A DNA stretch of 64,000 nucleotides from Actinopolymorpha pittospori (GCF_014873875.1 NZ_JADBEM010000001.1:4774001-4838000); one strand, 5' to 3'. Numbered from the stretch's first letter, positions 52,137 through 62,050 are shown. Numbers and translations: made by a program. The notes: generated from the sequence alone by a model not told the origin.

Positions 52137-55100
52137 ATGACCGTCACTGGCAGCAAGTGGGACGACGCGAAAGACGCGATCCTCGCCGATGCAGCCAAAG
52201 TGGCCGAACACAGTCGCTCGGCCGGGGCGCTTCCGGTGGATCAGGTCGAGAAGCTTCTCCGCGCCTACTACCGGCACGTGTCCGCCGAGGACCTCCTCCA
52301 CCGGGATCCCGTCGACGTCTACGGCGCCGCTCGCAGCCAGTACCGCCTCGCCCTCAACCGGCTACCGGGCACCGCCTCGGTCAACGTCTTCACCCCGACG
52401 GTGGAGGAGCACGGCTGGTCCTGCAGTCACACCATCGTCGAGGTCGTCACCGACGACATGCCCTTCCTCGTCGACTCGGTGACGATGGAGCTCTCCCGGC
52501 AGGATCGGGGCATCCACCTCGTCGTCCACCCGCAGTTGACGGTGCGGCGCGACATCACGGGCGCACTCCTCGCCGTCGAGGGGGCCTACGACGGTCGTCC
52601 GGTGGCCTCGCCCGACCGCAGGCCCGCGCCGGACACGCTCCAGGAGTCCTGGATTCACGTCGAGATCGACCGGGAGACCGACCCCGACGACCTCGTCCAG
52701 ATCGAGGCCGACCTGCGGCGGGTCCTGAGCGACGTCCGGGAGTCGGTGGAGGACTACGAGAAGCTGCGCGCCCGCGCCCGCGAGGTTGTGGACGAGCTCG
52801 CCAGCGCACCGCCGCCACTCACCGAGCAGGAGATCTCCGACGCCCGCGAGCTCCTGAGCTGGTTGGCCGACGACCACTTCACCTTCCTCGGCTACCGCGA
52901 GTACACCCTGCACGACACCTCCGACGGTGACTCCGAGTTGCGGGCCGTGCCGGGCAGGGGGCTCGGCATCCTGCGGTCGGACCCCCGGTCCTCCCGGTCC
53001 TTCCGCCAGATGCCGCCGGAGGTGCGACAGAAGGCGCGTGAGGAGAAGCTGCTGATCCTCACCAAGGCCAACTCCCGATCCACGGTGCACCGGCCCGCCT
53101 ACCTCGACTACATCGGCATCAAGATGTTCGACGAGGCGGGCAGGGTGGCCGGCGAACGCCGCTTCCTCGGGCTGTTCACCTCCGCCGCCTACACCCAGAG
53201 CATCCGCAACATCCCGGTGCTGCGGGCCAAGTCGGAGGAGGTGCTCGCGCGCTCGGGCTTCTCGCCCGACTCCCACTCGGGCAAGGTCCTCTTCGACATC
53301 ATGGAGACCTACCCGCGCGACGAGCTGTTCCAGGTCTCCGCGGAGGAGCTGCTGCCGACCCTGATGGCGGTGCTCTACCTGCAGGAGCGGCGCCAACTGC
53401 GCCTGTTCGTACGCCGGGACGACTACGGCCGCTACCTGTCCTGCCTCGTCTACCTGCCGCGAGACCGCTTCTCGACCGACATCCGGCTGAAGATCCAGGA
53501 CATCCTGATGGCGGCCTACGGCGGGGAGACGATCGACTTCACCCTCCGGCTCTCGGAGTCGGTGCTCGCGCGACTGCACTTCGTGGTCCGGATGCCGCGC
53601 CGCGCGTCCATCCCGGACGTCGACGTCGCCGAACTCGAACAACAGTTGGCGCAGGCCACCCGCACCTGGTCCGACGAGTTCGCCGACGCCCTCGGCGAGC
53701 AGGTCGGTGAGGCGGAGGCGGCGCGGCTCTTCCACCGCTACGCCGAGGCGTTCCCCGCCGCCTACCGCGACGACTTCCCCGCCCGGGTCGGAGTCGCCGA
53801 CCTGCTCCGCCTGGAGGAGCTCCCGGGCGAGGGTGGTCTCGGCCTGTCGCTCTACGAGCCCGTCGACGCCGCGCCGGACGAGCGCCGGTTCAAGATCTAC
53901 CGGACGGGCTCGAGCCTGTCGCTGTCCGACGTCCTTCCCCGGCTCAGCCGGATGGGCGTCGAGGTGACCGACGAGCGGCCCTACGAGATCGAGGCCGCCG
54001 ACCACACCCGCGCCTGGATCTACGACTTCGGGCTCGTCTACGGAGGGTCGGTCGGCGCGCCGCAGGCCTCCATCCGGCAGCTGTTCCAGGACGGCTTCGC
54101 CGCCGTCTGGTCGGGCCGGGCCGAAAGCGACGGCTTCAACGCGTTGATGCTGCGCGCCGGGCTCGACTGGCGGCAGGCGAGCGTGCTGCGGGCCTACGCG
54201 AAGTACATGCGCCAGTCGGGTTCGACGTTCAGCCAGAACTACATCGAGGACGCCCTCACCGCCAACGTCGACCTCGCCCGGCTGCTCGTGCACCTGTTCG
54301 AGACGAGGTTCGACCCGCGCTCCGGATACGATCCGGCGACCAGGGAACGCCGATCCGCCGACGTGATCCGGCAGATCGAGACCGCTCTGGACGACGTGGT
54401 CAGCCTCGACCACGACCGCATCCTCCGGTCCCTGCTCAACCTCGTCCGGACCACGCTGCGCACCAACTACTTCCAGCACGACTCCGACGGCGAGCCGAAG
54501 TCCTACATCTCCTTCAAGCTCGATCCACGCTCCAACCCGGAGCTGCCCGAGCCACGGCCGCAGTACGAGATCTGGGTCTACTCACCGCGGGTGGAGGGCG
54601 TGCACCTGCGCTTCGGGCCGGTCGCGCGCGGCGGGTTGCGCTGGTCGGACCGGCGGGAGGACTTCCGGACCGAGGTGCTCGGCCTCGCGAAGGCGCAGAT
54701 GGTGAAGAACACCGTGATCGTGCCGGTCGGCGCCAAGGGCGGGTTCTTCTGCAAGCAACTGCCCGACCCGGGTGACCGGGAGGCCTGGATGGCCGAGGGG
54801 AAGGCCTCCTACCGCGTCTTCATCAGCGGGCTTCTCGACGTCACCGACAACCTCCGCCGCGGCGAGATCGTCCCGCCGCCCGACGTCGTACGCCACGACG
54901 GCGACGACGCCTACCTCGTGGTCGCGGCGGACAAGGGCACGGCGTCCTTCTCCGACATCGCCAACGACGTGGCGAAGTCCTACGGCTTCTGGCTCGGCGA
55001 CGCGTTCGCCTCCGGCGGCTCCGACGGCTACGACCACAAGGCGATGGGCATCACCGCCCGGGGTGCCTGGGAGACGATCAAGCGGCACTTCCGCGAGATG

Positions 55101-57035
55101 GGCCGGGACTGCCTCAACGACGACTTCACCTGCGTGGGCATCGGCGACATGTCCGGCGACGTGTTCGGCAACGGCATGCTCGTGTCGCGGCGTACCCGCC
55201 TGGTCGCCGCCTTCGACCACCGGCACATCTTCCTCGACCCCGACCCCGACCCGGAGACCTCCTACGCCGAGCGTGCCCGGCTGTTCGAGCTCCCGCGCTC
55301 CAGCTGGGCCGACTACAAGCGCGAGCTGATCAGCTCCGGCGGCGGTGTCTACCGGCGTACGGCGAAGTCGATCCCGCTCAGCGACGAGGTGCGCTCCGCG
55401 CTCGGCATCGCGCGCAACGTCACCGCGCTCACCCCGAACGAGCTGATCAAGGCGATCCTCACCGCGCCGGTCGACCTGCTCTGGAACGGCGGTATCGGCA
55501 CCTACGTCAAGGCGTCCAGTGAGTCCCAGGCCGAGGTCGGCGACAAGGCCAACGACGGCGTACGCGTCAACGGCCGGCAACTGCGCGCCGCCTCGGTGGG
55601 GGAGGGCGGCAACCTCGGCCTGACCCAGCTGGGCCGGATCGAGTACGCCCAGCAGGGCGGGCGGATCACCACCGACTTCATCGACAACTCCGCCGGCGTC
55701 GACACCTCCGACCACGAGGTCAACATCAAGATCCTGCTCGACCGGCTGGTGCAGGAAGGTGACCTGACCGGCAAGCAGCGCAACGAGCTGTTGATCGGGA
55801 TGACCGACGAGGTGGCCCAGCTCGTCCTCGACGACAACTACCAGCAGAACGTCGCGCTGCAGAACGCCGAGGCGGGCGCGCCCGCCCTGATGCACGTGCA
55901 CGCCGACTGGGTACGCCGGTTGGAGCGGCTCGGCCTGATCGACCGGGGCCTTGAGTTCCTGCCCAGCCCGAAGCAGTTCCGCGATCGCCAGGCCCAGGGT
56001 GCCGGGCTCACCGCACCCGAGCTCGCCGTGTTGTTCGCCTACACCAAGATCGTGCTGGCCAAGGAGCTGCTCGGCACCTCGCTGCCGGACGACCCCTACC
56101 TCGACGCCGAGCTGGTCGCCTACTTCCCGACGCCGATGCGGGAGCGCTACCAGGCGCAGATGCGCAACCACCCGCTCCGCCGGGAGATCATCACGACCCA
56201 GGTGGTCAACCGGATGGTCAACATGGCCGGGATGACCTTCTACCCGCGCCTCTCCCTCGAGACCGGAGCGCCCGCGGAGGAGCTCACCCGGGCGCACGTG
56301 GCCGCCCGCGCCGTCTTCGGCGTCGACGAGGTGTTCGCCATGGTCGAGCGGCTCGACCACTCGATCGACGCGGGTGTGCAGGTCCGGATGCGCCTCGAGG
56401 CGCGGACGATCGCCGAGCGGGCGAGTCGGTGGTTCGTCCAGAACCGCCGGGCCCCGATCGATGTCGCCGCCACCATCGACTTCTTCGCGGGCGGGATGCA
56501 CCAGTTGATGGAGGCGCTGCCCGACGTTCTCACCGGCCGCGAACAGACCCTCTTCGAGGGACGCCTGAACGCCATCCAGGACGCCGGTGTACCCGAGGAG
56601 CTCGCCACCAGGGTCGCCGCGCTGGCCCCCGCCTACGCCGGGCTCGGCATCGTGGAGACGGCCCAGCGCACCGGTGTCGACCTGATCGAGGTCGCCCGCG
56701 TCCACTTCACCCTGGGTGAACGCCTCGAACTCGGCCGACTGCTCGAACGAATCCTCGCGCTCCCGCGTCAGGACCGGTGGCAGACCACGGCCCGGGCCAC
56801 GCTGCGCGACGACCTGCACAACGTGCACGCACAGCTCACCCTCGACGCCCTGACGACCAGCCCGAAGGACGCCTCCGCGGCCGAGCGGGTGGCCGCCTGG
56901 GAGGAGCGGGACAGCGCGCTGGTGAGCCGGACCCGCGCCACCCTCGGCGAGATCGTCGAAGGTGAGGTGGCCGACCTCGCGCGGCTGTCGGTGGGGCTGC
57001 GGGTCGTACGCCGGTTGCTGCCCACCGCCAGCTGA
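52137..57035 (+). CDS. gdh: NAD-specific glutamate dehydrogenase, large (180 kDa) type
   Basis: 1632 residues from ATG 52137 (AAGGG seven bases upstream). The N-terminal half (about 1-750) holds ACT-like regulatory segments (IVEVVTDDMPFLVDSVTMELS). The catalytic domain follows, with GPVARGGLRWSDRREDFRTEV, NTVIVPVGAKGGFFCKQLPD (about 858) and GIGDMSGDVFGNGML. The C-terminal 500 residues form the helical domain of this class. It converts glutamate to 2-oxoglutarate and ammonia with NAD. Length matches the Streptomyces/Mycobacterium enzyme (about 1620-1650). It is monocistronic. Confidence 0.97.
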   Translation: MTVTGSKWDDAKDAILADAAKVAEHSRSAGALPVDQVEKLLRAYYRHVSAEDLLHRDPVDVYGAARSQYRLALNRLPGTASVNVFTPTVEEHGWSCSHTIVEVVTDDMPFLVDSVTMELSRQDRGIHLVVHPQLTVRRDITGALLAVEGAYDGRPVASPDRRPAPDTLQESWIHVEIDRETDPDDLVQIEADLRRVLSDVRESVEDYEKLRARAREVVDELASAPPPLTEQEISDARELLSWLADDHFTFLGYREYTLHDTSDGDSELRAVPGRGLGILRSDPRSSRSFRQMPPEVRQKAREEKLLILTKANSRSTVHRPAYLDYIGIKMFDEAGRVAGERRFLGLFTSAAYTQSIRNIPVLRAKSEEVLARSGFSPDSHSGKVLFDIMETYPRDELFQVSAEELLPTLMAVLYLQERRQLRLFVRRDDYGRYLSCLVYLPRDRFSTDIRLKIQDILMAAYGGETIDFTLRLSESVLARLHFVVRMPRRASIPDVDVAELEQQLAQATRTWSDEFADALGEQVGEAEAARLFHRYAEAFPAAYRDDFPARVGVADLLRLEELPGEGGLGLSLYEPVDAAPDERRFKIYRTGSSLSLSDVLPRLSRMGVEVTDERPYEIEAADHTRAWIYDFGLVYGGSVGAPQASIRQLFQDGFAAVWSGRAESDGFNALMLRAGLDWRQASVLRAYAKYMRQSGSTFSQNYIEDALTANVDLARLLVHLFETRFDPRSGYDPATRERRSADVIRQIETALDDVVSLDHDRILRSLLNLVRTTLRTNYFQHDSDGEPKSYISFKLDPRSNPELPEPRPQYEIWVYSPRVEGVHLRFGPVARGGLRWSDRREDFRTEVLGLAKAQMVKNTVIVPVGAKGGFFCKQLPDPGDREAWMAEGKASYRVFISGLLDVTDNLRRGEIVPPPDVVRHDGDDAYLVVAADKGTASFSDIANDVAKSYGFWLGDAFASGGSDGYDHKAMGITARGAWETIKRHFREMGRDCLNDDFTCVGIGDMSGDVFGNGMLVSRRTRLVAAFDHRHIFLDPDPDPETSYAERARLFELPRSSWADYKRELISSGGGVYRRTAKSIPLSDEVRSALGIARNVTALTPNELIKAILTAPVDLLWNGGIGTYVKASSESQAEVGDKANDGVRVNGRQLRAASVGEGGNLGLTQLGRIEYAQQGGRITTDFIDNSAGVDTSDHEVNIKILLDRLVQEGDLTGKQRNELLIGMTDEVAQLVLDDNYQQNVALQNAEAGAPALMHVHADWVRRLERLGLIDRGLEFLPSPKQFRDRQAQGAGLTAPELAVLFAYTKIVLAKELLGTSLPDDPYLDAELVAYFPTPMRERYQAQMRNHPLRREIITTQVVNRMVNMAGMTFYPRLSLETGAPAEELTRAHVAARAVFGVDEVFAMVERLDHSIDAGVQVRMRLEARTIAERASRWFVQNRRAPIDVAATIDFFAGGMHQLMEALPDVLTGREQTLFEGRLNAIQDAGVPEELATRVAALAPAYAGLGIVETAQRTGVDLIEVARVHFTLGERLELGRLLERILALPRQDRWQTTARATLRDDLHNVHAQLTLDALTTSPKDASAAERVAAWEERDSALVSRTRATLGEIVEGEVADLARLSVGLRVVRRLLPTAS

Positions 57036-57088
57036 CCTCGCACCACCTGACACCGGCCCTCGAGGACCACCGGAGGTGCCGCCTCGTC

Positions 57089-57103
57089 GGCCCGCCTCGG
57101 GCC
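57089..57103 (+). terminator. Weak hairpin after gdh
   Basis: GGCCCG-CCT-CGGGCC, 54 bases after the gdh stop; a short GC-only stem, so termination is uncertain. The rest of 57036-57219 should hold the tad promoter, which I cannot define. Confidence 0.35.
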
Positions 57104-57219
57104 TGTGGACAGCCGCTCGCGGGTTCTGGGCAGCCATGCAACAATCCACGGGCGACATGTGGTGAAAAGGGTCCGATAGAGGGTGCCGAGGTGCGAGCTC
57201 CGCGGGGTGCAGGGAAGAC

Positions 57220-58458
57220 ATGAGTGCGGTCGACATCATCGACTCCGAGGTCCGCGAGACCGTCCGTCGCGAAGGGCTCGACCCGCTCAAGGAGCCGAGC
57301 GCCATTCGGCGCATCATCGACCAGGTCATCCTCCGCTACGACGAACGCACGCTTGTCGCGACGCTGCCTCCACTCGGTGACCAACGCGAGGTGGCTCGCG
57401 AGGTCTTCAACGCGATCGCGGGGTTCGGCCCCCTGCAGAAATACCTCGACGACCCCACGATCGAGGAGATCTGGATCAACGAGCCGTCCAAGGTGTTCAT
57501 CGCCCGCAACGGCCGCAGTGAGCTCACCACCACCGTCCTGACCGGCGACGAGGTGCGCGACCTCGTCGAACGCATGCTCAAGACCACCGGCCGCCGGATC
57601 GACTTCTCCACGCCGTTCGTCGACGCGATGTTGCCCGACGGGAGCCGGTTGCACGTCGTCATCCCCGACATCACCCGCACCCACTGGGCCGTCAACATCC
57701 GTAAGTTCGTCGTCCGCGCCACCCACCTCGAGGACCTCGTGGCACTGGGGACGATCAGCACGCAGGGTGCCCACTTCCTCGAGGCGTGCATCGTGGCCGG
57801 TCTCAACGTCCTGGTCGCGGGCGGCACGCAGGCGGGCAAGACCACGTTGCTCAACTGTCTCGCGGCCGCCGTCCCCCCGCGGGAGCGCATCATCAGCTGC
57901 GAGGAGGTCTTCGAGCTGAAGGTCCCGCTGCCTGACTGGGTGCCGTTGCAGACTCGGCAGTCCAACCTCGAGGGCACCGGCGAGATCCGGCTCCGCAACC
58001 TCGTCAAGGAGGCCCTGCGGATGCGGCCGAGCCGCATCATCGTCGGTGAGGTCCGGGCCGAGGAGTGTCTCGACCTGCTCATCGCCCTCAACTCCGGACT
58101 CCCGGGGATGTGCACGATCCACGCCAACTCCGCCCGCGAGGCGATCACCAAGATGTGCACCCTGCCGCTGCTCGCGGGTGAGAACATCGGCTCCCGGTTC
58201 GTCGTACCGACCGTGGCGGGAGCGGTCGACATCGTGGTCCACACCCAGCTCATCGAGAGCGGTCGACGTCGCGTCCGGGAGATCTGCGCCGTGCCCGGCC
58301 GGGTCGAGGGCGACGTCGTCGAGCTGGAGCCGATCTTCGTGCTCCGCGGCGACCGCCTCGTCCGCGCCGACGGCTACCCGCCGCACCCGGACCGCTTCGA
58401 GCGGATCGGCTACGACCTCGCCCGCCTGCTCGCTCCGCGGTTCGAAGGGGTCGCCTGA
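57220..58458 (+). CDS. cpaF: Tad pilus secretion ATPase CpaF/TadA
   Basis: 412 residues, ATG 57220 with AGGGAAG upstream. An N-terminal helical domain precedes the GSPII_E ATPase: IAGFGPLQKYLDDPTIEEIWIN, Walker A GGTQAGKTTLLN near residues 200-212, the Asp-box region, EALRMRPSRIIVGEVRAEE with Walker B, and the His box GMCTIHANSAREAITKMC. It powers assembly of Flp-type pili or a Tad secretion machine at the inner membrane. It starts a run of seven overlapping or closely spaced genes. Confidence 0.95.
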   Translation: MSAVDIIDSEVRETVRREGLDPLKEPSAIRRIIDQVILRYDERTLVATLPPLGDQREVAREVFNAIAGFGPLQKYLDDPTIEEIWINEPSKVFIARNGRSELTTTVLTGDEVRDLVERMLKTTGRRIDFSTPFVDAMLPDGSRLHVVIPDITRTHWAVNIRKFVVRATHLEDLVALGTISTQGAHFLEACIVAGLNVLVAGGTQAGKTTLLNCLAAAVPPRERIISCEEVFELKVPLPDWVPLQTRQSNLEGTGEIRLRNLVKEALRMRPSRIIVGEVRAEECLDLLIALNSGLPGMCTIHANSAREAITKMCTLPLLAGENIGSRFVVPTVAGAVDIVVHTQLIESGRRRVREICAVPGRVEGDVVELEPIFVLRGDRLVRADGYPPHPDRFERIGYDLARLLAPRFEGVA

Positions 58459-59321
58459 TGGGAATCCTCCTCGGCCTGATGCTGGGCCTCGGCCTGGTCC
58501 TCATCATCAGGTCGTTCATGAAGCCCACGCCGAAGAAGACGACCCGGTCCGGGCCGACGCTTCGGGAGCGCCTCGAGGACCTGCTCGCGCAGGCCGGCAT
58601 CGAGGCGGTGACTCCGGGTCAGCTCCTCGGTGCCTGTGTCGGCGTCGGTGTGTTCGTGTTCCTCGTGATGTTCGTCATCTCCGGCGCCGGACCGGTCGCC
58701 CTGGCCTTCGGGGCGTTCGCCGCCTACGCTCCGCTCGCGTTGGTTCGCTACCGCGCGAGGTCTCGTCGCCAGGAGTTGCGGGAGCTGTGGCCGGACGTCG
58801 TCGACAACCTCGCCTCCAGCGTCCGGGCTGGTCTGTCCCTGCCGGAGGCGCTCACCCAGATCGGGGTCCGTGGCCCGGAGGCGCTGCGCCGGCCGTTCCA
58901 GCGCTTCGCCGAGGACTACCGTGCGACCGGCCGCTTCAACGAGTGCCTCGACCGACTCAAGCGCAACCTGGCCGACCCGGTGGGCGACCGCATCGTGGAG
59001 TCGCTGCGGATCGCCCGCGAGGTGGGTGGAAGCGACCTGGGCCGGCTGCTGCGCACGCTGTCCTCGTTCCTGCGTGACGACGTGCGCACCCGCTCGGAGC
59101 TGGAGGCCCGGCAGTCCTGGACCGTCAACGGCGCCCGGCTGGGCGTGGCGGCGCCGTGGATGGTGCTCGGCCTGATGTCGTTCCAGCGCGACATCATCGC
59201 GCGTTACAACACTCCGCTCGGGTTCGTCGTCCTGCTCATCGGCGCGGGCCTGTGCGTCGTCGCCTACCGCCTGATGCTGCGCATCGGTCGGCTTCCCGAG
59301 GAGCAGAGAGTGCTGCGATGA
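58458..59321 (+). CDS. tadB: Tad inner-membrane protein TadB (type II secretion F family)
   Basis: 287 residues, ATG 58458 overlapping the cpaF stop (TGATG). Two N-terminal helices, a cytoplasmic T2SSF domain (LWPDVVDNLASSVRAGLSLPEALTQIG to LSSFLRDDVRTRSELEARQSW), and two C-terminal helices. It forms the membrane platform for the CpaF ATPase together with TadC. Confidence 0.93.
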   Translation: MGILLGLMLGLGLVLIIRSFMKPTPKKTTRSGPTLRERLEDLLAQAGIEAVTPGQLLGACVGVGVFVFLVMFVISGAGPVALAFGAFAAYAPLALVRYRARSRRQELRELWPDVVDNLASSVRAGLSLPEALTQIGVRGPEALRRPFQRFAEDYRATGRFNECLDRLKRNLADPVGDRIVESLRIAREVGGSDLGRLLRTLSSFLRDDVRTRSELEARQSWTVNGARLGVAAPWMVLGLMSFQRDIIARYNTPLGFVVLLIGAGLCVVAYRLMLRIGRLPEEQRVLR

Positions 59322-60256
59322 CCTTCAGCTGGTACGGCGCGCTGCTCGGACTCCTCGTCGGGCTCGGGCTGACCATGGCGATCTTCCGGCTGCCGGTGCT
59401 CCGGCGTCCGAAGCTCGACGACCGGCTCGCGCCCTACATTCGAGAGGCCTCCGACCGGCGGGTCTACGACCTGTCCGACCGAACCTTCACGCCGTTCCCC
59501 ACCCTCGAACGCATTCTGCGGCCCTACCTCCGCAGCGGCGGGAGCATGCTCGAGCGGGTCCTCGGCGGCGGTGTGGTGATCCGGCGGCGACTCCAGCAGG
59601 CCGGTCTCGACATGGCCGTCGAGGAGTTCCGGGTCGAGCAGCTCATCTGGGGTGCGATCGGTTTCGCCGGTGCGCTCGCGGCCTCGCTGCTGCTCCTGGT
59701 GAGCCGTGGCACCAACCCGATCCCGTTGCTGATCCTGTGCGTCGCGGCGTTCGTCATCGGGGTCCTGTTGCGTGATCGCCGCCTCGTCGAGCAGGTCAAG
59801 AAGCGCGAGGTCCGGATGATGGCCGAGTTCCCGACGGTGGCCGACATGCTCGCGCTGTCGGTGACCGCGGGGGAGGGCCCGGTCGCGGCACTCGAGCGGG
59901 TCGCCAACGTCAGCAAGGGCGAGCTCGCGCGGGAGTTCCGGTTCGCGCTGTCGGAGGCGCGCACCGGCATGACCCTGGTTCAGGCGCTGGAGAGCGTGGG
60001 CGACCGGACCAACGTCGCGATCCTCGCCCGGTTCGTGGACGGAATCGCGATCGCGGTCGAGCGTGGAACCCCCCTGGCCGACGTCCTCCGGGCCCAGGCG
60101 GCCGACGTGCGGGAGGCTGGCAAGCGCGAGTTGATCGAAGCTGGTGGCAAGAAGGAGATCGGGATGATGGTCCCGATTGTGTTTCTTGTCCTACCTGTGA
60201 CCGTATTGTTTGCATTCTTCCCGGGTGCCATCGGGCTGCAGATGATCTCGCCGTGA
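59318..60256 (+). CDS. tadC: Tad inner-membrane protein TadC (type II secretion F family)
   Basis: 312 residues from ATG 59318, overlapping the tadB stop (ATGA). Same layout as TadB: an N-terminal helix, a pair of helices near residues 110-150, the T2SSF domain MMAEFPTVADMLALSVTAGEGPVAALERVA, and a C-terminal helix ending MVPIVFLVLPVTVLFAFFPG. It pairs with TadB. Confidence 0.93.
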   Translation: MTFSWYGALLGLLVGLGLTMAIFRLPVLRRPKLDDRLAPYIREASDRRVYDLSDRTFTPFPTLERILRPYLRSGGSMLERVLGGGVVIRRRLQQAGLDMAVEEFRVEQLIWGAIGFAGALAASLLLLVSRGTNPIPLLILCVAAFVIGVLLRDRRLVEQVKKREVRMMAEFPTVADMLALSVTAGEGPVAALERVANVSKGELAREFRFALSEARTGMTLVQALESVGDRTNVAILARFVDGIAIAVERGTPLADVLRAQAADVREAGKRELIEAGGKKEIGMMVPIVFLVLPVTVLFAFFPGAIGLQMISP

Positions 60257-60266
60257 GAGAGGACCA

Positions 60267-60485
60267 ATGATGAACGCCGTAACGAGGGACTTGTCCGAGG
60301 CGGTCGCGCGGCTCCACGTCCGGTTGCTCACCGGCGGCCGGGACCGCGGCGACATGGTGGGCTGGATCCTCATCACCGTGATGACCGCCGCCCTGATCGC
60401 CGTCCTGTGGGCGGTCCTCGGGCCGCAGCTGCAGGACCTGCTCGAGGAAGCTCTGAACAAGGCCAAGGGGAGCGTTCCCGGCTGA
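60267..60485 (+). CDS. Flp-like small pilin
   Basis: 72 residues from ATG 60267, or 71 from the next codon. A basic N-terminus ends at GRDRGDMVGWILITV, and one hydrophobic helix (about residues 31-52) follows, then a short amphipathic end. Position directly after tadC and before the TadE-like genes is that of the major Flp pilin, though the classical Gly/Glu-Tyr processing site is replaced by a Gly-Asp-Met context. No prepilin peptidase gene is in the window. Confidence 0.75.
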   Translation: MMNAVTRDLSEAVARLHVRLLTGGRDRGDMVGWILITVMTAALIAVLWAVLGPQLQDLLEEALNKAKGSVPG

Positions 60486-60892
60486 TGAGCGGGCGGGGCG
60501 ACGGCGCACGAGATCGCGAACGAGGCTCGGCACCGGTCGAGTTCGTTCTTGTCCTGATCGTCCTGTTGCCGCTCTTCCTGGGGGTCCTGCAGGTCGGGCT
60601 CTTCCTTCACGTCCGCAACACACTCACGGCGTGCGCACATGAAGGGGCCCGGCAGGCCGCCAACTACGACGGCACCCCTGACGAGGGGGTCGCGGTGACG
60701 AAGGACTGCATCACCGGCTCGTTGTCCGCCGGCATGGCCGGCGGAGTCGCACCGGGCGCGGCAAGTGCGGGAGGACAGGAGTTGGTGGTGATGCGGGTCC
60801 AGGCGAAGATGCCGGCCATGGGCCTGTGGGGCCCGACCTTCGACTTCACGGTGTCAGGTCACGCCGTGAAGGAACCCGACCCGGTGCCATGA
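60485..60892 (+). CDS. TadE-like minor pilin (first)
   Basis: 135 residues from ATG 60485, overlapping the pilin stop (TGATG). The TadE motif ERGSAPVEFVLVLIVLLPLFLGVLQVGLF at the N-terminus contains the Glu and hydrophobic helix of pseudopilins, followed by LHVRNTLTACAHEGARQAA. A small extracellular domain follows. TadE-type minor pilins prime or cap Flp pilus assembly. Confidence 0.88.
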   Translation: MSGRGDGARDRERGSAPVEFVLVLIVLLPLFLGVLQVGLFLHVRNTLTACAHEGARQAANYDGTPDEGVAVTKDCITGSLSAGMAGGVAPGAASAGGQELVVMRVQAKMPAMGLWGPTFDFTVSGHAVKEPDPVP

Positions 60893-61362
60893 TCCGCGCC
60901 GTACGGTCGTGGTCGACCCTCCTGCGCCAGCGTCTGACCGGTGGAGGCGAGGAGGGCAACGCCATCGTGGAGTTCTGCACGATGGGCATCCTCTTCCTGA
61001 TCCCGCTGGTCTACATCATGCTCGCAGTCTTCGACGTCCAACGGGCCGCGTACGGCGTCTCCGCGGCCGCCCGCGACGCCGGGCGCGCCTTCGTGCTGGC
61101 ACCCAGCGTCGGTGACGCGGAGGTCCGGGCCCGCGAGGCGGCGACGATCGCGCTCGCCGACCAGGGGCTGGAGCTGCAGGGATTCACCGTCGCCTGTGAG
61201 AACGGCGGCTGCCTGCAGGCCGGCTCCTCCGTCGTCGTGACGGTCGCCTACACCGTCCCGCTGCCGTTCGTCCCCGACGCCATCGGCGGACCACTGGCCT
61301 CCGTCCCGGTCAGCAGCACCCATCGCACCCCCTACGGCGACTACCGAGAGTCGAAGGGGTGA
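60889..61362 (+). CDS. TadE/TadF-like minor pilin (second)
   Basis: 157 residues from ATG 60889, overlapping the previous stop (ATGA). A basic start leads to GNAIVEFCTMGILFLIPLVYIMLAVFDVQRAAYGVSAAARDAGRA, the same E-plus-helix pattern. Two Cys (CENGGC) in the outer part could form a disulfide. It is a second TadE/F-type protein of the pilus. Confidence 0.87.
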   Translation: MIRAVRSWSTLLRQRLTGGGEEGNAIVEFCTMGILFLIPLVYIMLAVFDVQRAAYGVSAAARDAGRAFVLAPSVGDAEVRAREAATIALADQGLELQGFTVACENGGCLQAGSSVVVTVAYTVPLPFVPDAIGGPLASVPVSSTHRTPYGDYRESKG

Positions 61363-61369
61363 CGAGACG

Positions 61370-61939
61370 ATGCGCGAGCTGAGCGACCCGACGGCGGTCG
61401 AGGGTATGGCGGGCGTGCGACCGGACCCGACGGCACCGGCAAGCCCGATGGCACCGGCAAGCCCGATGGCACCGGCGAACCCGAAGGCACCGCCGCGTAG
61501 GGCCCGGCGTCGTCCCGACGAGAGCGGCACGATCCTGCCGCTGATCATCGGCTTCGGCATCATCGTCATGCTGCTGTGCGCGGTCGTGTTCGACTCGGCC
61601 CAGGCCTTCGTCTACCGCCGCGGGCTCAGCGCCATCGCCGACGGCGCCGCCCTCGCGGCGACCAACGGCATCGACAAGGCGGCGATCTACTCCGGAGGGG
61701 TCGAGGACCACGTCCTGCTGAGTCAGGAAATGGCCCAGGAGGAGGTCGCCAACTACGTCGCCCAGGGCGGATACGACTCGGTCCAGTGTGGCGTGACCGC
61801 GCTGAACGCCGCCGAGGTCACCGTGACCTGCGACGGCGAGGTGGTGCTCCCGATCGCCAACGCGATCTCCGGCGGCCAGGCCTCCCTCGGGATCAGGGTC
61901 CAGGCCAACGCCGAGACGTTCGCCGTCCAGGGGCCCTGA
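61370..61939 (+). CDS. TadG-like pilus-associated protein with Pro/Ala repeat
   Basis: 189 residues from ATG 61370. The cytoplasmic N-terminus holds a hexapeptide repeat (APASPM twice, then APANPK), then DESGTILPLIIGFGIIVMLLCAVVFDSAQAFVYRRGLSAIADGAALAA, the pattern of TadG/DUF2134-type proteins. It lacks the long von Willebrand domain of classical TadG. It is the last gene of the tad run, and a hairpin follows. Confidence 0.8.
   Translation: MRELSDPTAVEGMAGVRPDPTAPASPMAPASPMAPANPKAPPRRARRRPDESGTILPLIIGFGIIVMLLCAVVFDSAQAFVYRRGLSAIADGAALAATNGIDKAAIYSGGVEDHVLLSQEMAQEEVANYVAQGGYDSVQCGVTALNAAEVTVTCDGEVVLPIANAISGGQASLGIRVQANAETFAVQGP
61432..61485 (+). repeat. 18-base tandem repeat inside the TadG-like gene
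   Basis: Three copies of GGCACCGGCAAGCCCGAT (61432, 61450, 61468; the third diverged) plus a partial fourth. Because 18 is a multiple of three, copy-number change would keep the frame and alter only the length of the Pro/Ala tail. Confidence 0.8.
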
Positions 61940-61941
61940 GC

Positions 61942-61960
61942 GCCGGCCCGCCGGGCCGGC
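61942..61960 (+). terminator. Hairpin closing the tad operon
   Basis: GCCGGCCC-GCC-GGGCCGGC, a perfect 8-pair stem three bases after the TadG-like stop. Confidence 0.55.
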
Positions 61961-62050
61961 TGGCAGGAATGTCTGTTCCGTACCATCTGAATCCGCAAGG
62001 AGACAGTCCGCGAAATATCTGATGGCGCGACCCGCGTAGGCTTGGGCACC

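Noticed and set aside
54582-57329. Minus-strand open frame of 915 codons opposite gdh
   Set aside because: Shadow of the glutamate dehydrogenase; low-complexity sequence with no start context.
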